Source: Alligator mississippiensis (lineage: Eukaryota > Chordata > Crocodylia > Alligatoridae). From it: a stretch of 64,000 nucleotides of DNA. The notes under the pieces were generated by a model. That model ran no database searches and had not been told where the DNA came from. It was given only the letters and a program-made list of their open reading frames with translations. This document shows positions 13,001 through 25,000 of the stretch, one piece after another. Numbering within the stretch: position 1 is the stretch's first letter; each line of letters opens with the position of its first letter. The position numbers were made by a program, and so were the translations under genes. Location: positions 21,118,001 through 21,182,000 of the forward strand of contig NC_081831.1 in NCBI RefSeq assembly GCF_030867095.1, in the 5' to 3' direction.

Positions 13001-16000
13001 GCCAGTCTGCTGATCAGCTCTCCCAGCCTGACAAGCACACTGGAGTCTTGAAGGGCTCCAGTGAGCTCCTGAGGCTGGGAGCACCCATCAGCTGACTGGT
13101 GTTCCTAACCACAAGAGTGCACTGGAGCCCTTCAAGACTCCTGTGCTAAAATGACAGCCACTTGGGGAGTCTATGCCACAGCGGCAGGTAGACACCACAA
13201 TGCTGGAAAGTCTAGGGGCAACATGGGGGCAGGCAGACAGTGAAACTGCAACAGCAGTTGGGGGTCTTTGAGGGTGCTGATAGACCTGCAGTTCCCCACT
13301 GTAACTCATGGTGCTTTACAATAAGTGCCATGAGTTACAGCAACCCCCCCCCCCCCCCAAACAATTTAATAGAATCATAGAAGTAGGGTTGGAAGGGACC
13401 TTGTAGATCTTCAAGTCTGACCCCCTGCCTGGGCAGGAGGAAAACTGGGCTCAAATGACCCCAGCCAGGTAGGCATCAAGCCTCTTCTTAAAGACCCCCA
13501 GGGTATTACTGCTAGGTCTGGGGAGTTAGGGGATCAAGCTCCAATTTGGAGCAGCTGCATGTCTGCAGCCTCTCTCTCCCTTAGCCCTGCTCCCACCCAC
13601 CCCGCCCAGCTCCAGCAGCTCTAGTGCTGTCTTCAGGATGGGAGGTGGGGAAGGGAGCTCAGTCTGCGGTTTGCCCAGCCTGCACTAGAGGGTGGTGTGG
13701 GTGGTTTGGTTGGGTAAGGTTGTCTATCCAGCAAGGTAAAAGTCCTGGCTGGGGATATCTGCTGTGCAGGCCTTAGAAGGTTGCTGGTTCATCTGTTTGG
13801 ATTGATGTTGAATTGTGCTTGTGTTTGACCAATAGACATGCCCCTGGCAAAAGAGACTGGGTATTGTTAGGAGCTTCACTGATGCACTGCCCAGTAGGTT
13901 GGACTAACAGCTTACACAAGAGCAGCACCATTGAGACAAAGGTGGCATCCAGTGCTGGGGTTTAGAAATGTCCTTGGTCATTTGTAACAGGGGGCCTTCT
14001 CGCGGCCGACTTCACAGTGGCCTGCCCACCTGTTTCTGGGCTAACCGCCTGCCTTCTTGCCAGCCACACCTTGTTGTCAATTAATTAATTTATGTTAATA
14101 AAGCAGGAGGCTGCCCATTTCTTGCCCCAATGCCAGGGGGCATCATCTGTGGCTCCATTCCTCCCCTACACTGCAGCCCAAGCCTCGCAGATGGCATCCA
14201 AATGTTATCAATATCACCGGTCCCCCACTGGGCCCCAGAATCCTACTAGTTGAACCCCACTTAGATCGTTCCATTCAGGCAGCCTATTCTGCCTTCATTC
14301 CTGGCTGTATGGCTCCCTGAGCTGCTCCCCCTTATGGGTGTGGTTCCCCCCCGAGACCTTTGGCTCTATTGGTCCTGGCCCACCTCCAGGCCAGTCTTAG
14401 TTTCATAGTTGGTAGGGTCAGAAGGGACCTGAGCAGATCATCAAGTCTGACCCCCTGCCATGGCAGGAAAGAGTACCAGGGTCAAACGACCCCGGCAAGG
14501 TGTTCATCCAGCCTCCTCTTAAAGGCCCTCAGGGTAGGAGCCAGCACCACTTCTCTTGGAAGTTGGTTCCAGGTCCTAGCCGCCCTGACAGTGAAGTAGC
14601 ACCTCCTGATGTCTAGTCTGATTCTACCCTCTGCCAGCTTGTGACCGTTATTTCTTGTCACTCCTGGTAGTGCTCGGTGGAACAGGGACTCCCCCAATGC
14701 CTGACTAGTTTGTAAACATTGGAGCCTGAGGTCCTCAGCTCTGGGCATCCCTCGCAGTGGGCCCCCGGCCCTTCGACCCTTCCAGTCCTGGCCCCAGCAT
14801 GGACCAGTCGGGGGATGTCAAAACAGGTTTGAGTCTATGGCCCCACTCTCTCGCTGGGGTCCACCTTCCAGACCCTACACAGGGGGTAACCCACCCAGTT
14901 GTGGGACCTGGGGTTAAGGCACCCCGACCCACCTTTCACCGGGGTGGTAGCTGGCCTGGTATTTCCTGGGGGCTCCTGCGCCACTGGGAGCCCCACCAGG
15001 CCACCCACTCCCAGCAGGGTGTAGTTTTAGGTCATGCCCAGGACCAGGAGACTCCTGATCATCCCCTACAGCTCCTCCCTTACCTCCAGATAAAACCAGC
15101 AGTCTTGCAGCCAGATGGTGTTGTTGCCTGGCTTTCCAGCAGCAAAGTCCTGTTTATATGGGCAGCCCTGAATCCAAAATGGCTGCCCTCATCAGGCACC
15201 TGCCAGCTGCTGTCTTCTGGCCCTTAAAGTGACAGCACACACAGTGCCCTGCCACATCATTGGTTATATTTGATATGACAGTCAGACGGTGCTTGGAGAA
15301 AGTACCTGGGTAGGACAGCAATGGAAAGCTGCAGACAGCACTTAGCTGTACTGTCAGAAGCAGTTAAATGTCCAGGACAAAATAGCAGGGACAGCAAGCA
15401 GATCAGCACTGAGGTGCATTGATGGACCTGTCTAGGGGCAGCTTGGGTGACCTTCACCTGTATGATGTCTGCTGGTGCTGCAGTGAGTTTTGTATCTTTC
15501 TTTTGGTCTCTTTTTTCACAGTTGCTGACATCACAGACCAGGGTTGTAAATCAGGGAGGTGATGAGATTAACATTCATTTAAATGAAATTTCTGTAGACT
15601 GGGAGACAAATATGCCAAGTATTTGGCTTGATCCAGAGCCTATTGGAATTGATAGAAAGGCTCCTGAGGACTTTAGTGGGCTCTGGATTAGGACCAGCAA
15701 GCCTATAATTTGGCCTCTTTGCCATATTTAGGTGCCTACATGAGAGGTCTAAGTTTCAGAGTTGCTGAGTCCCCTCAGTTCCCACTGACTTTGGGCAAAA
15801 TGCTAATACCAGGCCCCCATGCAAGGATGAACCTCACCTAGTATGTCCATTGTCTTTGCCACTCATGGGATTTTTTTCTCTCACACAGGGAAGGAGCTTG
15901 TGCTGTTTGTCCGTCCCCTGTCACAGACCTGTGAACAGGACTGTCTGAGCCAGGAGCTAGACAACTTTGAGATACAGGACATTGTGACAGGGTGTGAATG

Positions 16001-19000
16001 CTGTGAACAGACTCGGTTCTCTGTGCTATCCACCGACAGTGGGATTGAACGGGACCTGCCACCAGTGGGTGAAGAGCCTCCTCCTCATTGCAGTGCTGAG
16101 GTTGAGCACTCCCGGCTCCAGAGAAAAGGTGGCATTAAGAAAAAGGCATCTCCTTTGGAGACCATGGCCTACCTGCAGGCCAGCTGCAATGGCCCAGGAG
16201 TAAAGCATTTTGGAAAAATGCACGCAAAGTCTGGCAGCAACATGGAGTCTATGTCTCCTCTCCAGAGACTGCACACCGCCCGAATTGTAGTTTTGGGGGA
16301 TGACAGGATATTGGGGCGACTGGCCCAAGCCTTTCACTCTCTGAGGTAAATAGTGGCATCTGTTCTTCAGTATATGTATTAAGAGACATTCTCAGGGGTG
16401 GCTAATATTGGAGACGACCACCCTGGACAGCTTTACAGCATGGGTTTTGTCTACTAAGTCATGCAGGTAATAAGAGAAAGGGGAAAAGGAGCCTAGAGTG
16501 GAAGAAAGGAAATTTAAGGTGTTCAGATCTTGAGGAAAAAATCAAAACTTTCCATTGTAAATCCCCTGTCCCCCATTTTTTGCAAGCAGTTTGTATTCAT
16601 AGATGTCTATGTCAGGGTTGTTCAAATGTCAATCCGCAGGCTGCCTACACTGCAAGTGGGCGGTGAGTGCAGCTTGGAGAGGGTGGGAAGTGTTGCTTGC
16701 TTGGGTGGGGAGAAGAGAGAGGGGACCTGGGCTGCCTGGGCTGCAGGGGTTACAAAAAAAAAACAGTGTGGCAACGAGGGTGGGGGGAGCCAAGCTCCTC
16801 ACACCGTGTGCATGGCAAGGGGCAAGGGGGGGCAGTACTGGGCAGCCTGGCTCCCCCACTTCTCAGCTGTGTGTGCAGCGTGCACAGCGCTCACTCTCCT
16901 CTCAGCTGTATGTGCTGCATGGGGAGAACTGGCTGGCTGTGCTGTTTGAGCAGGGGGGCGCTGTCTGTGCAGTGTACAGCTGGGAGAGGAGGAGAGCTGG
17001 GCTCCCATCCTGTGAGCCTGCAACCCTGTGTGAGTGTTTGTATCACTGAATCAGTGTCAGAAAAGCAGCAGTGCAGCCTCTCGCTAGACCCTGGTTGGAA
17101 AGGCAATGCATGTACACGCCAAGTCCAGGACTTTTCTGTTCTGGGGCAATTTGTCCAGGGACAAATTCAACATCTGTTCATAGCCTTAGAACCTCTATCA
17201 GAATGCAGCTGTGGACTCCCAGCATCTCCTTCACCAGAAGCAGCAAATAGGGTGATTGTTTTTGTGGTTATTGAACGATGTAACTTTTTTAATGTAGTTT
17301 TTTCATTTCAAGGAAACGAGAAACCAGGCGAGTCTTTTTGACCCCACGGCTGAACCTGCAGTTCTATTATGTCCCTGTTGTAGAGGGCCAGCAAAGCACA
17401 TGGCCCACTGAAGTGAGTATTTGTGTGGCAGGGACTGTGCTCTCTCTCTTTACTCAGAGTGTCACTGTGGGGCTGTCAAGAGCCAGGGTTCAGACTGAGC
17501 TGATGTGAGTGTTTGTCTGAGGAACCACTAGTTTTTATAGAAACTAAGATCTGATGTTGTCTAGCCCATATGGTTCTAAAAAAACAGTTTTCCCCAAACC
17601 CCTGTACCTACCTCCTTGAAACTTGGCAGACTTTGTGGCCTCTGCAGGGGCTACCATCCCTGCAGTTTTCAATCCCACTGCTCCTTAACATACACATGGT
17701 CATTATGTTACGAGTTTAGCTTGTCCGCAGCTTGATGTGCAGTTTCCCCCAAACCCCTGTACCTATCGCCTTGAAACTTAGCAGGCTTCATGGCCTCACC
17801 AGGGGCTACCACCCCACAGTTTTGACCCCACTGTGGCTTAACACATACACGTGACATGAGTTTTGCTTTCAAGAATTTGGGGTGCAGTTTCCCCCAGACC
17901 GCTGCTCCTATCTCCTTGAAACTTGGCAGGCTTTGTGGCAAGCTGCACCCCCTTACTCTGCCTCTGTCTCATGTATTAAATAGTAGCTTTTTATTTTTAT
18001 TATTATGATGATTATGTAGCAATGATGCTTGGAAGACTTGGTCACAAACCAGGATCCCATTGTACTAGGCATTGTAAAAACACAGCACAAAAGGCAGCCC
18101 TGGCACCAAAGGACTTAGTCTAATGATCCCCTTGTCTGTAAAAATCCTTGAAATGAAAAGTAACATAAACAGAATTGCTTATTGAAGTCTGGGTCCTGCA
18201 ATGAGCTCCACCGAGCAATGAGTTCCATAGAGCCCTGTGTCCTGAATGACTCAGTTCACATGTGCAGGGCATCACAGAGTTTGCCTGTGGCACAGGGTCA
18301 GCAACCTGTACATGCTGATGTGCTCCAAACCTGGAAACTCACTGGAGACCAATAGTGTGGGAGCCGGCACAGAGGAATGGTCTTGAGCAAGTTTCAGGAT
18401 TAGGAACATATTTCCTAGCATGGAAGAGCAGAGCATACTTGGGACCTCTCCTGGCTGGGACATGCTATCACTAAGGTGCTTAGGTGTGTTTGCCTTATGT
18501 CTTTCTGTATGGAGCTTATTTGTGAGAAAAGGCTTAAATGAGGCTAAAGTCAGAACAATCTTCGAACAAGGAGGATAATATCTGGATCCGTGTTAGCTTG
18601 GAGCCTGGGCTGTTGTGGGTTCATGGCTATCATTAGAAGCCAATAAACAATTATCACCACAAATCATTTAACTTTGTCCTGGTATTGGCAGTAAATCTTA
18701 GCTGAATGTTCATTTTCTATCATCAGTTAATTACTTGTATTCTTTATTCTTGTACTTGTAGAGGAAGCAGGATAAGATCAAAGCTATCTAAATCAGGTGT
18801 GAAATGCAGAGGCCTCTAGCTGCTCCTGGTAGACTCACAGGTGTTGCTTCAATCTTGCCCTCTTCTCCTTCCCTTCCTTCCTACCTCTCCAGCCCCCACC
18901 AAATGCACAGCAAACAAGAGCAGAGGGAAGCAAGGATAATAAACAGGTGCAGGAAAAAAATCCAAGGCATGTCCAAGTATCCCATCTTATCAGTGTATGT

Positions 19001-22000
19001 AGAAGAAAAACACAGGTATTATGGTAGCTAGGAATAACGCTAAAACAGTTAGACCAAATACTGGAGCAGAGTCTATGCTGCTGCTTGTTATCACTGTGCA
19101 TTTTCCCAGATCCTAAAGACACAGAGGCAAGTTTTGTTAACAGTGTAATTAAATACATTTCCTTTGCTTCTGGTGTTTTAACCTTTGCCTTTAGGGATAT
19201 TATTCCATGTAGAACAAGTGAAAAACAAGGGGCTGACCATCCTGTGCTGTTTGTTTCTTCTCCAGGAACACGCCATGCCTAGCCAGATAGACCTCTGTGA
19301 AGTGGCTGGGTACCTTGGGAGAGGGGACCCGTGGTATGAGAACAACATCAACACTCTGTGTCATATGATCCCCAAGCTGGCGACTATGGTATGAAGAGAA
19401 ATCCCTCTTGTTGTGCACTGTTCATGTTGATCAGGTTTTTGATATTTTTATTATTCTCTGATTATTCAAAGGGCAATCATACAGAGCTGTTAAATGGTAG
19501 TGGGGAGGAGGTGGAAATGGTATGCATTTACATTACTGCTACCCTAGCAGCAGTATCTTTGCCAGTTCACCCCACTGGAACAGCCTTTCTTTGATCAGAA
19601 GACTCTTACAAATTTAAAAACCCGAGTGTAGAGAAAGTACAATGCAAAAAGGCATTTGCTAAAAAGAGACGTTTCACTGGGCCGGTTTTTCAGACTATTT
19701 AGAGACTGTCTTCTGAGCAACTGCTCCTATTAATGGCAGAGGGCAGGCCTTTTTCTCCCCCATGGGATCCAACTGATCCTTCTAGAGCAGTAGGCAACCC
19801 CCCTGCACAGGTGCCAGAGCATGGCATGCAAAGGCATTTTGGGGCAAGCGCCTCGGGGCAGATGGCAGAAAAAGGACCAGGGCTGCACTGCCACAACAAA
19901 GGCTGGGCCCTTCGTGGCTCCCCCACCATCTGCCTCTGGCACACCAACATCTTACAAGTTGAAGTTGTGGGTGTTTGGCATTCTACCCAAAAACGTTGCC
20001 GACCCCCATTCTAGAGAAATCAAGCACAATCAGTATATGGTGGTTTCATCTCTGGTAACTTATCTAAAAGAGAGTAAGAATCAGAGTGATGATTTCAAAG
20101 AAGTGACCGCAGCTGACATGTGATTTCCCCGCAGCCTTCTTCACCAAGCAAACATCTTGTGACAAATACCTTCATCATCGATGTAATGTCTTACTACATA
20201 CGCATGGGTATCCAGCCAGTGTGTTTCCAGGTCTACTCTGTTAAGGTCAGTGCCTCATTTCTGCTGTACATTTAGTTAATATGCTAGCAGCTGCCAGCAG
20301 TCCAAAATTACCTTGCTGTTCACAGCCTCATTGTGGTGAAGAGTATTAGCTATGCTATCCAGTCCCTATTCTGCTCTGTGTTAGTAGTCCTAGTGATTTC
20401 TCAAAACTGATTCAGAGGGACAGCTGAAACTAGCTGGTTCCAGAACCATGCAAAAGAGCTGATTTCACATGATTTTGGCACTGGGCATAAATCAGTGCCA
20501 GGTTCCCTATTTAATTGGATTCAGGTTTGCAGACAAGATGTGTAATACAAAACAAACCTGTTCTGTGTTTTAGATTTTCTGAAACAGGGAATCAGGTGAT
20601 TCTTGGGTGGTTTTACCACCCTCTGTTTGCTCTTTGCAAGGTCGTGGGATTTCCTGAAATCTCATGTTATTTATTTCCTGTTAGCTTTTTTGTGAAGCAG
20701 AATTTGAGTCAAACCTGCCATTTGACATGAAACCAAAGCAATTAGCAAAGAACAGTAATGAGACCACCAGCAGGCAATGATCCCAGGGTCTTTAGCACCA
20801 AAGCCCCTGAGCGACTTATTTTAGTGGAGCTAAAGGACTAGATTCTTCTCAGCTAGGGACAGACATTCAGAAAGCTGGAGCCTGAACTTATGCAACCTTT
20901 GCTGGTTAATCTAACCCACCTAGGATGAACCGGTTTGTAACATGCTCTCTGGACTGAGACAATGTGGGCAGACCCCTGCATTTTTTTTCAATGTGGGCAG
21001 ACCCCATGGCCAGCAACTAAATAAGCCCCTTTCTGCCAGGAGGGGCTTGCCCCAAGTACAGAGAGAGGCCGCTGCACTGCAGCAGGGTCTGCCCAGCTCA
21101 GCCACTGCTGCCCTATGCCCAGAGACAGTTCCCTGCTGGCAGCAGGGGGCTTATTCAGCCGCTGTGTCCAAGCACAGGGCAGCTGTGACCCAGCCGGGCA
21201 GACCTGGCTGCTGTGCAAGCAGCCTCTCTCTGTGCTTTGGGCAAGCCCCTCTTGGCAGAAAGGGGCTTATTCAGCTGCTGGCCACAGGATCTGCCTGGTC
21301 AGGCCACAGCTGAAGCTTGGGGGCGATTAGTGGGGGCTGAATAAGCCCCCTCAGTGTCTTGCTCCGGCACAGAACGAGCAGCGGGGGGGCCAGCCCTGCC
21401 CCCGCCTGGCAGCTGGAGTGGGGAGTGTCCAATGGGCAGGAGCCCATCACAGCTTCCTGGCAGGGCTGGCAGAGTGGCTGTGGAGCATGGCAGCACTGCA
21501 GGGGCTTGCAGGGCTCTGGCTCCAGACCCTGGCACTGCGGTGTGCAGCCCGAGCCCGCAGCACAGCCCCTTGCTGGGAAGGAGCTCGCTCTCCCCCACAG
21601 TGTGAGAGGGGCTGCTGCCTCCAGTAAGCAGCGATGGGGAGGGGGTGAAGCCAGGCAAGGCCCCTGGGGAGGGCAGGGACAAGTTTATTCATCTGGCGAA
21701 GGAGAAAGCTGGGGGTCTATTCTGGCCAGGGAGCCACCCAGCTGCCAGTGGGGTAGAGGGGAAACTAACTCTGCTCCCTACCTCGCTCTGCCTCGGGGGC
21801 CATGGTGCCCCCCTGCTGCAGCAGCAAGGGGGTGCAAGCAGACCCGGCTCGGGTCCCTGCTGGTGGCAGAGGGAGGGGGAATTAAACCCCTCTCTGACTG
21901 ACCCCTGCCGGTCCCAGCTCGGGCTGCGGAGCAGAGGTGCAGGGCCAGCCTGGCTGGGCTGGAGCAGAAAGTCCCCCACCCCGAGAGCATGCCAGGATGC

Positions 22001-25000
22001 TGGGGGTCTCTGATTTAACTCTGACCCAGCAAAGGGTCTGGGACAGACATTGCATAGACTGGTTTGAGCCAAATCAGTAAAGTCTGATAGTACATTCAAC
22101 CAGGTTTAACTCAAACCAGTTTCAGCCATTTTCAAATTGGTTTATGTGCACTGAATGTTCTGTTACAGGTTTAAACCAGTTTCTGATCACTTAAACTGGT
22201 TTATGTGTAATCTCTGTCCCTGGCCCTTGTGTCTCTACAGGACATGCAGTTATTTTATTACACATGCTTGTGCTGATTTACTTTGTGAGATCTTTCATGT
22301 GCCTTCAAGCAGTGGGCACTGCAGCAGCTGTTGCATAGTTTGAGGCTCTGTGCCATGGTCACAGGTGGTTGAACCAGTGGTATAGCCCCACTTCTTCATT
22401 AGTTCCTTGGAGTGCCTGACTCCATTACGCTCACAGCTGAGACATTGCCATCTTTGCTGTGGTTCATCAGCCCCTGGTTGGTAAGGACTCAGCTGCTGAA
22501 ATGTTCGTTCTTTTTCACTGTCCGGTGTTTTCTTCAGCCTCTATCGTGTCTCCTTGGGTGTGACATCGAGAGTTTGGGTGCTGGTGAGGAAGTTCCTGTA
22601 TGACTTGAGACCTTTGTGCGCTGTGGGATGGTTGTACAGCAGGTGTCTCGCATCTTCAGTTTATCTCAGTCATTCTATCCTGCTGGCCGCTGCTCTTCTG
22701 ATGGCAGGCAGAGTGATACCAGCCTGGTGGGCCCCAGGCATCCTGTGATGCATCTGCAGCTACCATTCAGAATGGGGTGAAGGCAGTTCGTATGTACAGA
22801 TCTCTCCCATGCAGGGCATGCATACTCGGCAGAGGAGAAGCTGAGAACCAGAGCAGTGGTTCAGATGATTAGCTCCCCATTTTGAGTAGTTGAGTTTATA
22901 CAGAATGTTGTTATGAGCGCTCACCTTTGCTTTTGTCTTCATGATTTGTTCTTTGTATGAGAGTTCACTTTGTTCAATCAAAGGTAAGTCCAAGGTAAAC
23001 TGGATTTGCACAGTGGAATAGTGGGGTTCTGGACCATGTAATGCTGAGCTGGCAGTTGGCCTTATGGTTTTTCAGATGAAAGGTGTGTTTTCACTGAGTT
23101 GGCACTTAAGTGATTTTCAGTGTAGCATGAGGTTAGGCCTCGCTTAGGGATTTTTCAACATGGTCAAAGCCAGTGTTTTGGGCTGTTATGTACAAGTCAT
23201 CTACATAGATGAAACATTGTTTCCAAAACAATTGGCTGCTCATTCATATAGATATTATATAACAGGAGTGCAGGTATACTTTCTTGGGGGAGGACATTAA
23301 TCTGTCGGCTCCATCTTCTCTTCCCATCCAGTTTGACAAAAAAATCTGTTTTCAAGCAGGGTTCCTATCAGTTCAGTAAGGCATTGATCTTTTGTCATTT
23401 CCAGGGTCTTCTGGAGGAGTTGTCAGTGGTTAACTCAGGGGTTTTCAAACTTTGTGATACTGTGCCCCTGAGTGCTGGATGGCAGCAGCAGGGGACAGGG
23501 AGCTCACATGCAGCAGCCACCACTGCCGTCCACCACTCCGTGCCACAGCCATGCACCACTTCCCCACGCTGCCGCGTGTACCCCCTAGGAAGTTTGTGGT
23601 CCCCTTTTAAGTTGCTCACAACCCCCCTGGGGGGTTGCAACCCATAGTTTGAGAACCCCTGGGTTAACCGAATAGTAGGTGGCTGTTAGGTTGACAAACA
23701 GTTCTGGGGATTTGGCCTCTTTCAAAACCATCCTCAATATGTTGAGTTTAAACTGAGTAACTGGCTCATTGACTTTCCAGGGTGAAAGCTGTCCTGTTCA
23801 GGGATGAAGTGTTTATCCACATATGGGGCAAACCAGTTCAGTATCAGTCGTTTGTACAATTCGTATGTGTGGCATAGCAGAGAGAGAGGTCTGAAGCTCT
23901 TTGGATCTGGTGGATCTTTCCCTGGCTTTAGAAACACCACTACCTGAGCATGTTGCCATATCTTTGGAAATTTTTGACTGGCTGTGCATGAGTTGTATAG
24001 GCAGAGGAGCCATTCTCGAGTCTGGGATCTGAATTGCTTGATTTGTTCGGTAAGTATGTCATCAAGGCGAGCTGCTTTCCTGGTCATCAGTGCTTTAATG
24101 CCAGCATTCATCTCCGTCATTAAGAAGGGGCTTGTAAAATCCAGGTCTTTGGGGTACTTGTACCTTTTTAGTCTAGGGGGGCGGTGTTTGTTTTTGGTCT
24201 TTTTCCACTGAAGAATGTCAGGTGGGCAATTTGACTAGCAGTGACATTTATGATGTTGTTCTACCTTTCTGGGTTGTTGCTTCGTGTGTGTATTGTCACT
24301 TATGCCTTTTTACTATTATGCATCATATCAATTGCCTCAATCACAATCTGCCAGGATTTCCGGCATTCTTCTATGATGGCTAACATAAGCTCCTCACCTG
24401 TAGTGGTGGTGGTTGCAGAAAAAGGGTCTAGTTCATACTGTCATTTGTTGTCTTCATGTAGGCCAGTGGTTGGCAGAGTGAAGCCTGGGAAGTTATTCAT
24501 GAAGCAGCCCCGCAGGATGTTCATCCTGCAGATTTCTGTACAGCTTTTATGAATTGGTCATAGTTCTTAGGCAGTGCTTTGATGGTTTTGACTGACATCA
24601 AGTTATTCTGAAAAGCCTTTCCAGTTTGCCTTTTAAAGGTTGAAATGTCCAGAAAATGGCACTGTTATAAGTGTTACTGTGGCTTTGATCTGAATGCCAA
24701 CTGGCTGATGTTGGGAATGTGGGGTAAGGTCTAATACAATTTTATTACTTAGCCCAGTGATGGTGTTGCTGGTAAATGTAAGGTCTGGGTTGTATCCTCG
24801 TTTCCAGCAGCCACTGTTAAATGATTTAGGTAGCTTTGGGTCATGGACTAGGTGTATCTAATGAAGAAGTTTATAAGGGGCTACCTTCTGTGTACCAGCC
24901 CAGAAAGGGACAAGTATCCCACCTTGTCAGTGCATGACAAGACTTCCTATTTTTCTTCTAACTCAGATTTGCCCTAAACTCTGCTCGTTGATGCTTTATG

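Noticed and set aside
16530..17341. Overlapping open frames of 139-224 codons between PIK3R6 exons h and i
   Set aside because: Cys/Ser/Gly-rich, low-complexity translations in GC-rich intronic DNA, no recognisable family.
21299..22099. Open frames up to 180 codons
   Set aside because: They lie in the GC-rich core of the composite TIR element, overlap on both strands and show no transposase or other motif.
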